Below, piece after piece: positions 18,613 through 27,124 of a stretch of DNA of 38,940 nt. The position numbers and the translations under genes were made by a program. Origin of the DNA: Saccharofermentans sp. (GTDB taxonomy: Bacteria; Bacillota; Clostridia; Saccharofermentanales; Saccharofermentanaceae); contig JAIKVV010000024.1 in assembly GCA_024685385.1 (NCBI GenBank), positions 1 to 38,940 of the forward strand, read 5' to 3'. Within the stretch, counting starts at the first letter, position 1; each line of letters opens with the position of its first letter. The notes below the pieces were generated by a model that was not told the origin of the DNA, made no database searches, and worked only from the letters and a program-made list of their open reading frames with translations.

Positions 18613-20550
18613 ATGGGGGAAAATAAAAACAATACTCGTCTAATAAGGCTTGTCATTACTTTTATTGTACTGGCTGTTGTTTATGCCGGTCTGGTCTTCG
18701 TGCTTCCCGATCTGCGAATCTTTTCGCGCACGATAGAGAGCAATTATTCCGATCTTTCCGTAAGAAAAGACATAAAAGCCGGTGATGTTTATGAGCGTAC
18801 GTTCATCATGCCGTTTGATAAAGTAACGGATCTTGATATCTACTTGGAAAACGATTCCACGAATGTCATCAGCATTGATGCAGGAACTGAACTCCAGGGC
18901 CCCGATGGCAGCATCATAGCGTCCAAGAATGTTACTTCAGCTTATGATACCGATCTTAAGATCAATGTACCCGTAACATCGGGATCTGAATACACTTTCA
19001 GGTTCAAGGTTAATTCTGTCGGCAATACTGATGAAGCATTTTGTCCTAAGATCGTGCTTTCGAAAACAGGAGATGTTCTTGCTTTTTCGATAAGCGGAAG
19101 AGGTACGGGCGCACCTGACAAGATCGTATTCCTCGGGATCTATCTTGTCATTGCGGTCATGGTCTTGCTCTATGTCTATGGATTTGACAATAAGAAGATC
19201 GGTAAGGGAGGAATATCCGATAAGGTCTTTTTGGGAGTGCTTCTGATCTTCTCGATCTTCTTTATCAGCCAGTATTATGACCTGTTCATGATCATCAAGA
19301 GCGCTTTCCGCATGCTCGATTCGTTTAAGGCAGGAAACATAAGGGATTATTACGGATTCTCATATTCGAGCGAACTCGGGTATCAGAGCAACAAGATGCT
19401 CTTTGCATATGAATATAATTTCTTCCAGATTTTCTTTACTGCGGTGCTGATGCTGCCATTGTCCTTCTTCATGAACGGGGATTACGACGGTGCCTCTATG
19501 GATGGATTCATCTCGGCGACATACCTTACCGTAGTCATGGCAATCCTTTTGTTTGTTGCATGGAAGGCTTTGGATAAGATCCTTAAGGCTTGCGGAACTG
19601 ATGAGGATTATAACAGGACAGTTAAACTGCTCTTCATATCATCCCCGATGCTTCTTTACATGTCCGTTGCTTACGGCCAGATAGACATAATGTATATGAT
19701 CGTTATTATCCTGGCTCTGCCTTTCTATTACAGGGGCCGGTATAAGAGATTCTCACTCATAATGTCTCTTGCTGTTGCAATGAAGACTTTGCCCATAATG
19801 ATCTTTATTCCGCTCATTCTTCTCGCAAACAAGAAGATCAAGGACATTGTAATAAACGGCCTGATCGTTCTCGCAGCGCCACTCTTTTCGAAAATCGTTT
19901 TCGAGGGGAGTGAGGGGCACAGAGCCATTACTGCCATAATCGAAGAAGACTATTCTTACGTAAGCAGGATAGCTGAAGCAAGGCTCGGGGATTGCTTTGC
20001 ATTCTTCATACTGGCATTTGCCCTGATATGTATCTTCTGTTACATGCATAAGACCGATACTGCTGATAAGAAGAATCTGCTCTATGAGTCAATGCTCGCG
20101 ATCTTTGCCGTTTACGGAGCCTTCGTTATCTTCGTTACCTGGCACATACAGTGGATGATCCCGCTTGTCCTGGCTACGGCATTCCTTTTGCCTCTGGTAA
20201 AAGACACGAGGATCATGATCTTCGATATTGCCCTGGAATTCTTATATGTTCTTACCGCGAACTGTCTGGGCAAATCCACCAACATGATCAATTACGGCGT
20301 GCTCTTCCTGTCGGGCGAGTATTGTGATGCTCCCGAGATAAGCGAGATGCTTGGCAGCATATCATCGCTTTCCCTGATATGCTTAAGGACCCTTCTTGCA
20401 GCAGTGATCTGTTACATGATCTATAAATTCATCAGGAACAGGAAGATACAGGAATATACTCCCGTTGACAGGACACTTGCGATAGGAAGATCCTGGATCC
20501 TCTATGCCTTCATTCTTTTCTATTGCTGGGCATTTTTCTACATCGGCTAG
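18613..20550 (+). CDS. Multi-span membrane glycosyltransferase, GT-C type
   Basis: 645 residues. One N-terminal membrane helix (~10-32) is followed by an external beta-rich domain (~40-175) and about ten membrane helices to the C-terminus. The block LLYMSVAYGQIDIMYM resembles the YGQxD motif of GT-C lipid-phosphate-sugar-dependent enzymes such as GT87/GT39-like mannosyltransferases. It is therefore likely to add sugars from a polyprenyl-phosphate donor to an exported glycan or protein. Donor and acceptor are unknown. ATG at 18613 follows AAGAGGGG; the longer frame from 18556 overlaps the kinase gene and has no ribosome binding site. It starts 14 nt after the kinase gene, suggesting co-transcription. 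Confidence 0.75.
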   Translation: MGENKNNTRLIRLVITFIVLAVVYAGLVFVLPDLRIFSRTIESNYSDLSVRKDIKAGDVYERTFIMPFDKVTDLDIYLENDSTNVISIDAGTELQGPDGSIIASKNVTSAYDTDLKINVPVTSGSEYTFRFKVNSVGNTDEAFCPKIVLSKTGDVLAFSISGRGTGAPDKIVFLGIYLVIAVMVLLYVYGFDNKKIGKGGISDKVFLGVLLIFSIFFISQYYDLFMIIKSAFRMLDSFKAGNIRDYYGFSYSSELGYQSNKMLFAYEYNFFQIFFTAVLMLPLSFFMNGDYDGASMDGFISATYLTVVMAILLFVAWKALDKILKACGTDEDYNRTVKLLFISSPMLLYMSVAYGQIDIMYMIVIILALPFYYRGRYKRFSLIMSLAVAMKTLPIMIFIPLILLANKKIKDIVINGLIVLAAPLFSKIVFEGSEGHRAITAIIEEDYSYVSRIAEARLGDCFAFFILAFALICIFCYMHKTDTADKKNLLYESMLAIFAVYGAFVIFVTWHIQWMIPLVLATAFLLPLVKDTRIMIFDIALEFLYVLTANCLGKSTNMINYGVLFLSGEYCDAPEISEMLGSISSLSLICLRTLLAAVICYMIYKFIRNRKIQEYTPVDRTLAIGRSWILYAFILFYCWAFFYIG

Positions 20551-20558
20551 CATCCCAC

Positions 20559-20588
20559 TTGTAAAAGATACCGGATAAATGCTATAAT
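20559..20588 (+). promoter_or_regulatory. Promoter of tRNA-Ala
   Basis: TTGTAA (20559-20564), 18 bp, then TATAAT (20583-20588) preceded by TGC (extended -10). The start is predicted at ~20595, just before the tRNA. Confidence 0.75.
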
Positions 20589-20599
20589 CTCCTTGCTTT

Positions 20600-20675
20600 G
20601 GGGCATTAGCGCAGCTGGGAGCGCGTTACACTGGCAGTGTAGAGGTCACGGGTTCGAACCCCGTATGCTCCACCA
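20600..20675 (+). tRNA. tRNA-Ala (anticodon GGC)
   Basis: 76 nt including an encoded CCA. Acceptor stem GGGGCAT with ATGCTCC (one G-T pair). The D arm GCGC-AGCTGGGA-GCGC, anticodon loop CTGGCAG (GGC at 34-36) and T arm ACGGG-TTCGAAC-CCCGT all fold normally. Confidence 0.95.
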
Positions 20676-20684
20676 GATTACACA

Positions 20685-20753
20685 AAAAACTTTGTCCGGC
20701 TTAGGTCCTCCGCACTTTGTTTGTGCGGAAACAGCCGGACAAAGTTTTTGTTT
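20685..20753 (+). terminator. Two-tier hairpin terminator after tRNA-Ala
   Basis: A perfect 17-bp outer stem pairs 20685-20701 with 20733-20749 (core CTTTGTCCGGCT / AGCCGGACAAAG). An inner 7-bp stem TCCGCAC / GTGCGGA sits inside it (709-715 with 723-729). A TTTTTGTTT tract follows. The inner part belongs to a repeat that occurs again at 20830-20864. Confidence 0.75.
20697..20731 (+). repeat. Short hairpin repeat, copy 1
   Basis: A 35-nt unit starting CGGCTTAGGTCCTCCGC and ending TTGTGCGGAAA. It matches copy 2 at 20830-20864 with only three differences, all inside the small hairpin. Confidence 0.8.
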
Positions 20754-20758
20754 CATGA

Positions 20759-20799
20759 GGGCTTGTGCGGAAAATGCGGGACTATTTCATTGTTCTCAA
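20759..20799 (+). repeat. Partial repeat related to the right half of copy 2
   Basis: GGCTTGTGCGGAAAATGCG, followed by a T-rich run ending TTGTTCTC, resembles 20852-20888, where GCTTGTGCGGAAAATGCG is followed by a T-rich run also ending TTGTTCTC. Confidence 0.6.
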
Positions 20800-20829
20800 C
20801 AGGGCCGCTGTCGCGCCTTCGGAAATAAA

Positions 20830-20864
20830 CGGCTTAGGTCCTCCGCGCTTCGCTTGTGCGGAAA
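20830..20864 (+). repeat. Short hairpin repeat, copy 2
   Basis: Same 35-nt unit as copy 1. The hairpin CCGCGC / GTGCGG keeps pairing through a G-T wobble where copy 1 has A-T, so the fold is conserved. It lies directly upstream of the TIR gene promoter. Confidence 0.8.
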
Positions 20865-20888
20865 ATGCGAGGCATTTGTTTTGTTCTC

Positions 20889-20897
20889 TGTTATAAT
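20889..20897 (+). promoter_or_regulatory. Extended -10 promoter of the TIR gene
   Basis: TGTTATAAT, with the -10 box at 20892-20897; no clear -35 box. The start is near 20904, about 28 nt before the ATG. AAGGGG at 20917-20922 is the ribosome binding site. Confidence 0.6.
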
Positions 20898-20931
20898 GTC
20901 TCTTGACTAAGGAATTAAGGGGAAACCTGAA

Positions 20932-23900
20932 ATGATAGACCATTATGATGCTTTTATCTCATATAGGCATGCGCCTCTGGACATAAAGGTTGCCGAGCAT
21001 ATTCAGCGCAATCTTGAGTTTTTCTATATACCACATAATTTAAGGAAGAAGACAGGGAAGAAGAGGATCTCCAGGATCTTCCGCGATAAGAGCGAACTTG
21101 CCAATACGAGCGATCTTTCGGATACTATCGCAAATGCTCTGGAAAAATCCGATTATCTCATAGTTATCTGTTCTAAAAATACCAAAGAGTCTTTCTGGGT
21201 CGACAGGGAGATCGAATTCTTCCTTAAGAATCATACGAAAAAGCAGATCCTTACCGTGCTCTGTGAAGGAGAACCTGCGGAAGTCATTCCGAGGGAACTA
21301 CAGCATGATATCCGCAAGATCGCAGGCGATGACGGTGAATTCTACGAAGTAGATGCTCCGACTGAGCCTCTGTCCTGTGATTACAGGATGCCCTGGAAGA
21401 AGGCCAAGAAAGAAGAACTGCCGAGGCTTGCAGCAGCGATAATAGGTTGTTCATACGATGAGCTTGTCAGGCGTCAGCGTGCTTACAGGATAAGAAGGGC
21501 TGTTGCGATCGCAGCTGTCCTTATTGCAGCTGCATTTGCTTTCAGCGGCTATATGTTATACAGCAAACAGAAAGTTGATGCAGCATTAAGGCAGGCTCTT
21601 GAGAACAGGTCGATATATCTTGCCAATTCGGCCGGGAAATTGTTGGATGAGAAGGACCGCATCGGATCTTTATATCTTGCCATGGAAGCTGTTCCCAAGG
21701 ACGGCGAAAGTGATTATCCCGTTACGCCTGATGCATTTCATGCCTTGTCTAATGCGACACTCGCTTATTGCGGTCTTGATGGTCTGAATATTAACAACAC
21801 ATGGAATTATTCTCTTCCGAATCAGGTAAGGTCTTTTGAACTCAATGAAGACGGCAGCCGCCTTGCAGCTCTTGACAGTTCCGAGACCGTAACGGTTTGG
21901 GATACACAAGACCATTTCAAGATAATGGACTTCAAGGATGTTGATAATCCGATAAGAAAAATATCATTTCCGACCAATGATACGTTAATAACCATAAGCT
22001 CCAGGCTCATAAGAGCATTTAACGCCGTTGACGGTGAAGAAATCTGGAAAGTGGAGAATGAGCATTTCTTCACGATCGACGATCCGATGCAGGGCGAAGA
22101 CAGTTATATATATGTATGTTTGACTAATAATGAATTATTGAAGCTGGATATAAAGACCGGCGCGGTCTGTGAGACATATGATATCGATATTAAGATCGAT
22201 GACAAAAATCTTACCTATGATTGTCTCAAGATATCGCCTGACAGATCAAAGATAGCATTTACGGCTTTTGAAGGCTTCCAGCAATATCATATAGGCGTAT
22301 ATGATCTTAAGACAGGTAAGAAGGCTCTGTCGGATGTTACCGAACTTTCCACTGACAGTTTCTTATGGGAAGGGAGCGACCGCCTTATTATTGCAGAACA
22401 CGGTGTATATAATAACGGGGAAGGATCGACCCGTCTGAACAGTAAAGCCAGATTGATGCCGTATCCCGTTTATATTAACTGCTTGGATACGTCAACGCTT
22501 AAGCCTGTTTGGAGCAAAGAACAGATATGTGTCAGCGTATACGATAAGATAGGTCTGGTTCTTCTCAAAGCGCAGGGTATGGTGGCTATGTATGCCGGAA
22601 ATAAGTGCTGTGCCTATGATTTTATAAACGGTGATCTTCTTTATGACTGGGATACGAATGAGACCATCATAAATGCCAACGACAGGGATGGAGACGGCTT
22701 TCCCATGATGTTTACGGAAAGAGGAGCATATGTTAATCCGCTGACAAATGCGGGTAATAATGCCGTCAGCATGAATTATTGCCTTCCCGAAAACATAAGG
22801 GATGTTGAAGTAAATAAGGGCATATATCTTAGGAAGTACAATGGAAGAGATATCTGCTATTTTACGACTTATATACATGACGAAGACTGGAATCAGGTAA
22901 AAGGAGTTGAAGTCCCTCTGATCTATGACAGCTGTGTCGAAGATAATGTTGTCGCATTCATTGCAACCAGGGATAACCTTCCTTATCTTGTTACGATCGA
23001 CACAAAGGATAACAGTTTCATAAGAGAGGTCGGTCTTACTGATAAGGAGTATTCTTTTGCAGAATATAAGATCCTTTTCGCGGATAAGGATAATATCTAT
23101 CTTTCAAGAAAATCCAAAGGCATGTATTTGGTTACCGTGCCGATCGAGGGTGGAGAAGTTATAGAAAAGTTAATCAGCGAAAAGTTCGAATACGGCATAT
23201 CGGGTGGTGATTATATAGACGGTAAGCTCGCTTACTTTGTTAATACTTTAGACGACCATGTATGTTGTTTATACGATATCGAAAGCGGTAAGACGGATGA
23301 ATATGAAATAGAAGAATTGGATAATTTAGATTCTTTTTCTTCTGCAGAATATTGTAAAGACATGAATGTGTTGTATTTAACAGGAAAAAAGAAAGAAGAC
23401 CTGATATTGGATCTTGCAAGCGGCAATCTGATCAAGGTGTCCCTGCCTGAAGGATGGGACAGTACCGACCAGTTCTGCTTTGATAAGGAAAGATCTCAAT
23501 TTATAATTTCCGACGGAATAAAGATCATATATGTTTCAGCCGACGGCAAGCTTCTCCATGAAATATCTTGTGACGGCATGGTTCCGGCAGGACTTGCGGT
23601 TGCCAAGGACCCTGCGACAGGGACTGACATGCTGATAGTTCCCTATAATGACGGCGTTCTTTGCAGATATGATCTTAAGAGCGGAGAATTTATAGCATCG
23701 TCAAGGATCACATGTTATTCCGGTTATACGCCTGACGCGTTCTTCGAGTTTGATTATTCCGCAGGAATTCTATACATAACAATGGATAATGTTACGGATA
23801 TCATCGATCTTAAGAGCTGGAAAGAACTTTCATATGTTAATTATTCCCTCGGTCATTGCAAAGTCTATGACAGATTCTACACATATTCTTATGAGACCAG

Positions 23901-24021
23901 CACAAAAGTGCATGTAGGTTATTTCAAACATTACACGCTGCAGGATCTCATAGATAAAGCAAAGGCCATCTTGAAAGACGAACCCATACCCGAAGTGATG
24001 AGAGCGGAATACGGTATCTGA
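20932..24021 (+). CDS. TIR-domain membrane protein with a large C-terminal beta-propeller
   Basis: 1029 residues. An N-terminal TIR domain (~1-145) shows YDAFISYRHAPLD, IFRDKSELA and SDYLIVICSKNTKESFWVDRE; Glu93 in the WxxxE turn is where TIR NADases carry their catalytic glutamate. A basic segment (RRQRAYRIRR, ~180-189) leads into one membrane helix (~188-210). Next comes ENRSIYLANSAGKLLDEKDRIG, a motif common before WD40-type propellers, and then ~700 residues of repeating strand-rich segments (such as AALDSSETVTVWDTQDHF) forming one or two propellers. The positive-inside rule places the TIR domain in the cytoplasm and the propeller outside. There is no NTPase module. A role in stress or phage sensing, or in cell-surface sensing, is inference. 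It ends 2 nt from the converging DHH gene. Confidence 0.82.
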   Translation: MIDHYDAFISYRHAPLDIKVAEHIQRNLEFFYIPHNLRKKTGKKRISRIFRDKSELANTSDLSDTIANALEKSDYLIVICSKNTKESFWVDREIEFFLKNHTKKQILTVLCEGEPAEVIPRELQHDIRKIAGDDGEFYEVDAPTEPLSCDYRMPWKKAKKEELPRLAAAIIGCSYDELVRRQRAYRIRRAVAIAAVLIAAAFAFSGYMLYSKQKVDAALRQALENRSIYLANSAGKLLDEKDRIGSLYLAMEAVPKDGESDYPVTPDAFHALSNATLAYCGLDGLNINNTWNYSLPNQVRSFELNEDGSRLAALDSSETVTVWDTQDHFKIMDFKDVDNPIRKISFPTNDTLITISSRLIRAFNAVDGEEIWKVENEHFFTIDDPMQGEDSYIYVCLTNNELLKLDIKTGAVCETYDIDIKIDDKNLTYDCLKISPDRSKIAFTAFEGFQQYHIGVYDLKTGKKALSDVTELSTDSFLWEGSDRLIIAEHGVYNNGEGSTRLNSKARLMPYPVYINCLDTSTLKPVWSKEQICVSVYDKIGLVLLKAQGMVAMYAGNKCCAYDFINGDLLYDWDTNETIINANDRDGDGFPMMFTERGAYVNPLTNAGNNAVSMNYCLPENIRDVEVNKGIYLRKYNGRDICYFTTYIHDEDWNQVKGVEVPLIYDSCVEDNVVAFIATRDNLPYLVTIDTKDNSFIREVGLTDKEYSFAEYKILFADKDNIYLSRKSKGMYLVTVPIEGGEVIEKLISEKFEYGISGGDYIDGKLAYFVNTLDDHVCCLYDIESGKTDEYEIEELDNLDSFSSAEYCKDMNVLYLTGKKKEDLILDLASGNLIKVSLPEGWDSTDQFCFDKERSQFIISDGIKIIYVSADGKLLHEISCDGMVPAGLAVAKDPATGTDMLIVPYNDGVLCRYDLKSGEFIASSRITCYSGYTPDAFFEFDYSAGILYITMDNVTDIIDLKSWKELSYVNYSLGHCKVYDRFYTYSYETSTKVHVGYFKHYTLQDLIDKAKAILKDEPIPEVMRAEYGI

Positions 24022-24023
24022 CC

Positions 24024-25520
24024 TCAGCGGAAAACAGGACCTGCGGGTTTATAGAGCTTGTCGAAAAGACGTCCGTTGACGATATAGATGTCGTGGGGGT
24101 CGTCTTCTCTGACAGCAATAAAATCGCCTATGTTGCCTGAATAGTATTTCTCGTCATTCCATATGGTGAAGAGCTTTATGGCGTGATCCAGAGGCTTTGC
24201 ATAGATCCTGGCGGATCCCGGAGGGCTTATGATTGTCATGGCAAAGGGAAGGACATGCTTGATTTCGCCGCTGGCTATGTCTTTGATCTCGGGTTCATAT
24301 TCGAATTCGCCCTGATACTTGAATCCGGTCATGTTATAGCTGTTGCTGAGTTTTTCAGCCGATATGGGCCAGATCTCGCCCTCTATGCCGATTATGAGAT
24401 ACTGATCGTCACTGATGGTGAAGGTCGCATCGCCTTCCATTGTTCTTACTTCAACCTGTGTTCCGACGGGGAATACGTCAGACAGCTTTACTGCGCCGAG
24501 TTTCTGGTCCATCTTCTCATAGAGGACCATGCCTTCCATGTCGAGCGTGATCTTATCGGCGTAGAGTACTTCATATTTATCGTAGTAGTTGATCATTCTC
24601 TGATTGATCGTCGTATCCGCATCCTCGGTCAGAAGCTCGGGTCTTATCGTCGCTCCTGCCTTTGTGATGTGACCGCCGCCGCCGCCGATTCCGTCGGCTA
24701 TGAATTCCGCAAGTTCGTTTGCGTGTATCTCACGGGTACAGGACCTTACAGAAAGCTTGATCTCCGAAGGGCTTACATAGTAGGCAAGACAGATATCGAC
24801 GCCTGCTGTCTCGATTATGAAATCGCTTATGAGACCCAGTATGTTAGGATCACAGGGCTTGGATCTTAAGATCAGATAGCGTCTTTCCTCATGATACTCA
24901 TAGTTGAGTATCGCTTCACCCGTTATCTCGAGTTCTTCGAGCGAGATGTTTGCGTTGCTCATCTTGGTGACAAGGCTCTTGTTTACTATTAAAGAGTCGA
25001 GCATATCGCGGTCCAGGGGGTGGAACAACTCGCTCAATCGGTTGGTATCTGTATATAGTCCGTAATAAAGGGCAGTGGAGAGGCTTTTGTTCTCGGTAAC
25101 GTTAAAACCTTCAGCCCTTAACATATCCCATACGACTGTCGAGCAAGAGCCTACGCTGCTCCTGACATCCGAAAGTTCCGGAAGTTCTACCGTTACCTGG
25201 TGGTGATCGATCACTGCGATGTTTTCTGCAGGCGTCAGAGTAACGTTCTTCTGACCGTACTGGCAGTCACATGTGATAAGGAGCTCAGGCTTACGGCCGA
25301 AATCAGGCTCATATGATATAGGGATGTTTATGTCTTCGACCATGATGGTCAGATTGCTCTTGACGATCTGATTGACGCCGCGGTAGATAAACTGAGGCTT
25401 TTTGCCTGCCTTTTCGAAAAAAGTATAGAGGGCAAAACCTGATGCAAGAGCATCGGCATCGGGGTTGTCGTGACACTGGATGACAATGTCGTCAAATTTG
25501 AGCAGATCTGATAATTGCAT
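24024..25520 (-). CDS. DHH/DHHA1 phosphodiesterase with extra C-terminal domain
   Basis: 498 residues. DHH domain: CHDNPDADALASG at 16-28, CDCQYGQ, IDHH at 104-107 and YYGLYTDTNRLSE. DHHA1 domain: GIGGGGGHITKAGATI at ~278-292. This is the NrnA/DhhP type, whose members hydrolyse nano-RNA, pAp or c-di-AMP (pApA). About 190 further residues follow, including GDFIAVREDDPHDIYIV near the end, which resembles a PGDYG motif; this part is not needed for catalysis and is probably regulatory or structural. ATG at 25520, behind AAAAGGAA, gives the normal family start; the frame extends 41 codons upstream into the MATE gene but lacks support. Substrate unproven; a c-di-AMP role fits the nearby cyclase. 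Confidence 0.82.
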   Translation of the reverse strand: MQLSDLLKFDDIVIQCHDNPDADALASGFALYTFFEKAGKKPQFIYRGVNQIVKSNLTIMVEDINIPISYEPDFGRKPELLITCDCQYGQKNVTLTPAENIAVIDHHQVTVELPELSDVRSSVGSCSTVVWDMLRAEGFNVTENKSLSTALYYGLYTDTNRLSELFHPLDRDMLDSLIVNKSLVTKMSNANISLEELEITGEAILNYEYHEERRYLILRSKPCDPNILGLISDFIIETAGVDICLAYYVSPSEIKLSVRSCTREIHANELAEFIADGIGGGGGHITKAGATIRPELLTEDADTTINQRMINYYDKYEVLYADKITLDMEGMVLYEKMDQKLGAVKLSDVFPVGTQVEVRTMEGDATFTISDDQYLIIGIEGEIWPISAEKLSNSYNMTGFKYQGEFEYEPEIKDIASGEIKHVLPFAMTIISPPGSARIYAKPLDHAIKLFTIWNDEKYYSGNIGDFIAVREDDPHDIYIVNGRLFDKLYKPAGPVFR

Positions 25521-25584
25521 ATTCTGAGTTCCTTTTCCAAAAATTCCAATTATTATAATACAGACTCTGCTTTGTATGCAAACA

Positions 25585-26955
25585 CTATGTTTTGGACTGT
25601 TCTTCCCAGGAACGCCTGAGTTTACAGAAAACCACGCTTGCAAGTATCATGCTGAGAAGCCCGCCTGCGATCCAGGCAATGGGATCACATCCGACCGCGA
25701 GGTAATAGTTATTGAATACTTTGGACAATGACGAACAGATGAGTCTTACGAAGAACTCAGCCAGTCCGACCGACATTGCAATAAAGGCATAGCCTGCGCC
25801 CTGCATGGAACTCCTGAAGATGAATATCATGGCAAGAGCGATATAACATACGGCGCTTTCGACTATATAGATCATTGCATAGGGGACATAGACCGATATG
25901 TCAGTTCCGGTCGGGAAGAAGATCTTCATTACGATCGGAGTAAGGCTTATGACCAGGATGCCGGCTGCTATGGAATAAACGGAGAATATCTTCATTGCAG
26001 CCTTTATGCCGTCCTTAATGCGGTCCATCTTGCGGGCTCCGGTGTTCTGGCCGACGTATGCCGGCATTGTCTGGCCGATCGAAAACATTCCCATATTGAT
26101 TATGCTGGAGAATTTGTTTGCTGCAGTGATGGCGGTAACCGCAACTGCGCCGAAGAGATTGATGGCGCTCTGCATTATGACTGTTCCCGAAGCTGTGATC
26201 CCGTTGACCAGAGCCATGGGAAGACCCAAGACAAACTGCTTTCTTGCTGTCGGCCAATGTATCTTCCAGTGCTTTAAAGAAGGCCTCAAAACAGGAACTC
26301 TTATTATGCAGTAACATGCGCCGGCAATGGCTGAACATCCCTGGGATATTACCGTTGCGATGGCGGCACCGAATGTTTCCCATCCGAAAACGATAATGAA
26401 TACGAGATCCAATGCTATGTTGATCGCAGCAGACATCATAAGGAAGAACAATGGCATCTTGCTGTTGCCTATGGCTCTTAAGAGTGATGCGAAGTAATTG
26501 TTGAATACGGTTGCCGTGATGCCCATGGTGATCGTGGAAATGTAAGCAAATGCATAATCGAATATGGAATCCGGCGTATTCATCCATATGAGCAGCAGTT
26601 TAAGGAATACTATGCTGAATATGGTCTGAATGGCGGCAAGTATGAGGCTTAAATATATGCCGTGGGTGAATGTCTTCTTTACGCCTTCTTCGTCTTTTGC
26701 ACCGTATCTTTGACTTGTAAGGACTGAGAAGCCCGTTACCATGCCGTTTGCAACTCCGATAAAAAGAAACATGAGCGTGCCGGTGGATCCTACTGCCGCC
26801 AAAGCCTTGTCTCCGACATAACGCCCGACGATTATCGTATCAACTATATTGTAAAGCTGCTGTATTATGTTGCCCAGGAATAGGGGCCAGGTAAACTTTA
26901 GAATGATCGACAGGGGCTTGCCGACGGTCATGTCCATATCGGTTCTGCGAGACAT
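25585..26955 (-). CDS. MATE-family efflux transporter
   Basis: A 456-residue transporter with about twelve membrane helices. The N-terminal block ILKFTWPLFLGNIIQQLYNIVDTIIVGRYVGDKALAAVG is diagnostic for MATE proteins. The second half begins with a related pattern around ALVNGITASGTVIMQSAINLFG. MATE proteins export organic cations, drugs or metabolites using Na+ or H+ gradients; the substrate here is unknown. The ATG is preceded by AGGAGG. It is upstream of the DHH gene on the same strand, with a 64-nt gap, and divergent from the ABC-F gene. Confidence 0.93.
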   Translation of the reverse strand: MSRRTDMDMTVGKPLSIILKFTWPLFLGNIIQQLYNIVDTIIVGRYVGDKALAAVGSTGTLMFLFIGVANGMVTGFSVLTSQRYGAKDEEGVKKTFTHGIYLSLILAAIQTIFSIVFLKLLLIWMNTPDSIFDYAFAYISTITMGITATVFNNYFASLLRAIGNSKMPLFFLMMSAAINIALDLVFIIVFGWETFGAAIATVISQGCSAIAGACYCIIRVPVLRPSLKHWKIHWPTARKQFVLGLPMALVNGITASGTVIMQSAINLFGAVAVTAITAANKFSSIINMGMFSIGQTMPAYVGQNTGARKMDRIKDGIKAAMKIFSVYSIAAGILVISLTPIVMKIFFPTGTDISVYVPYAMIYIVESAVCYIALAMIFIFRSSMQGAGYAFIAMSVGLAEFFVRLICSSLSKVFNNYYLAVGCDPIAWIAGGLLSMILASVVFCKLRRSWEEQSKT

Positions 26956-27060
26956 GTATAGTTCCTCCTAAATAGATCCCTTCTTACACAGCCTGCATTT
27001 ATGCCCCCTAAACAGACCGGTCGAAGATATGATGAACAAAGATTGATATTATGTTGTATC

Positions 27061-27088
27061 ATTATATGGATATTCTGATTTTTGGCAA
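27061..27088 (-). promoter_or_regulatory. Promoter of the MATE gene
   Basis: On the minus strand TTGCCA (27083-27088) and TATAAT (27061-27066) are 16 bp apart, giving a leader of about 100 nt before the MATE start codon. Confidence 0.7.
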
Positions 27089-27124
27089 TAGTTTTTTGCA
27101 TGTCAGGCTGAACGGAGATAATAA

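Noticed and set aside
20685..20868. CRISPR array
   Set aside because: Only two full copies with palindromic content and unequal spacing, and no cas genes in the window.
20593..20910. A 105-codon open frame over tRNA-Ala and the repeats
   Set aside because: It is fully explained by the tRNA, the hairpin repeats and the TIR gene promoter; no ribosome binding site or protein similarity.
20600..24023. Genomic island inserted at the 3' end of tRNA-Ala
   Set aside because: No integrase and no second copy of the tRNA 3' end were seen downstream; only the TIR gene and repeats follow.
24183..24869. A 228-codon plus-strand open frame opposite the DHH gene
   Set aside because: It is antisense to a gene with clear catalytic motifs; its translation is low-complexity and unlike a known family.
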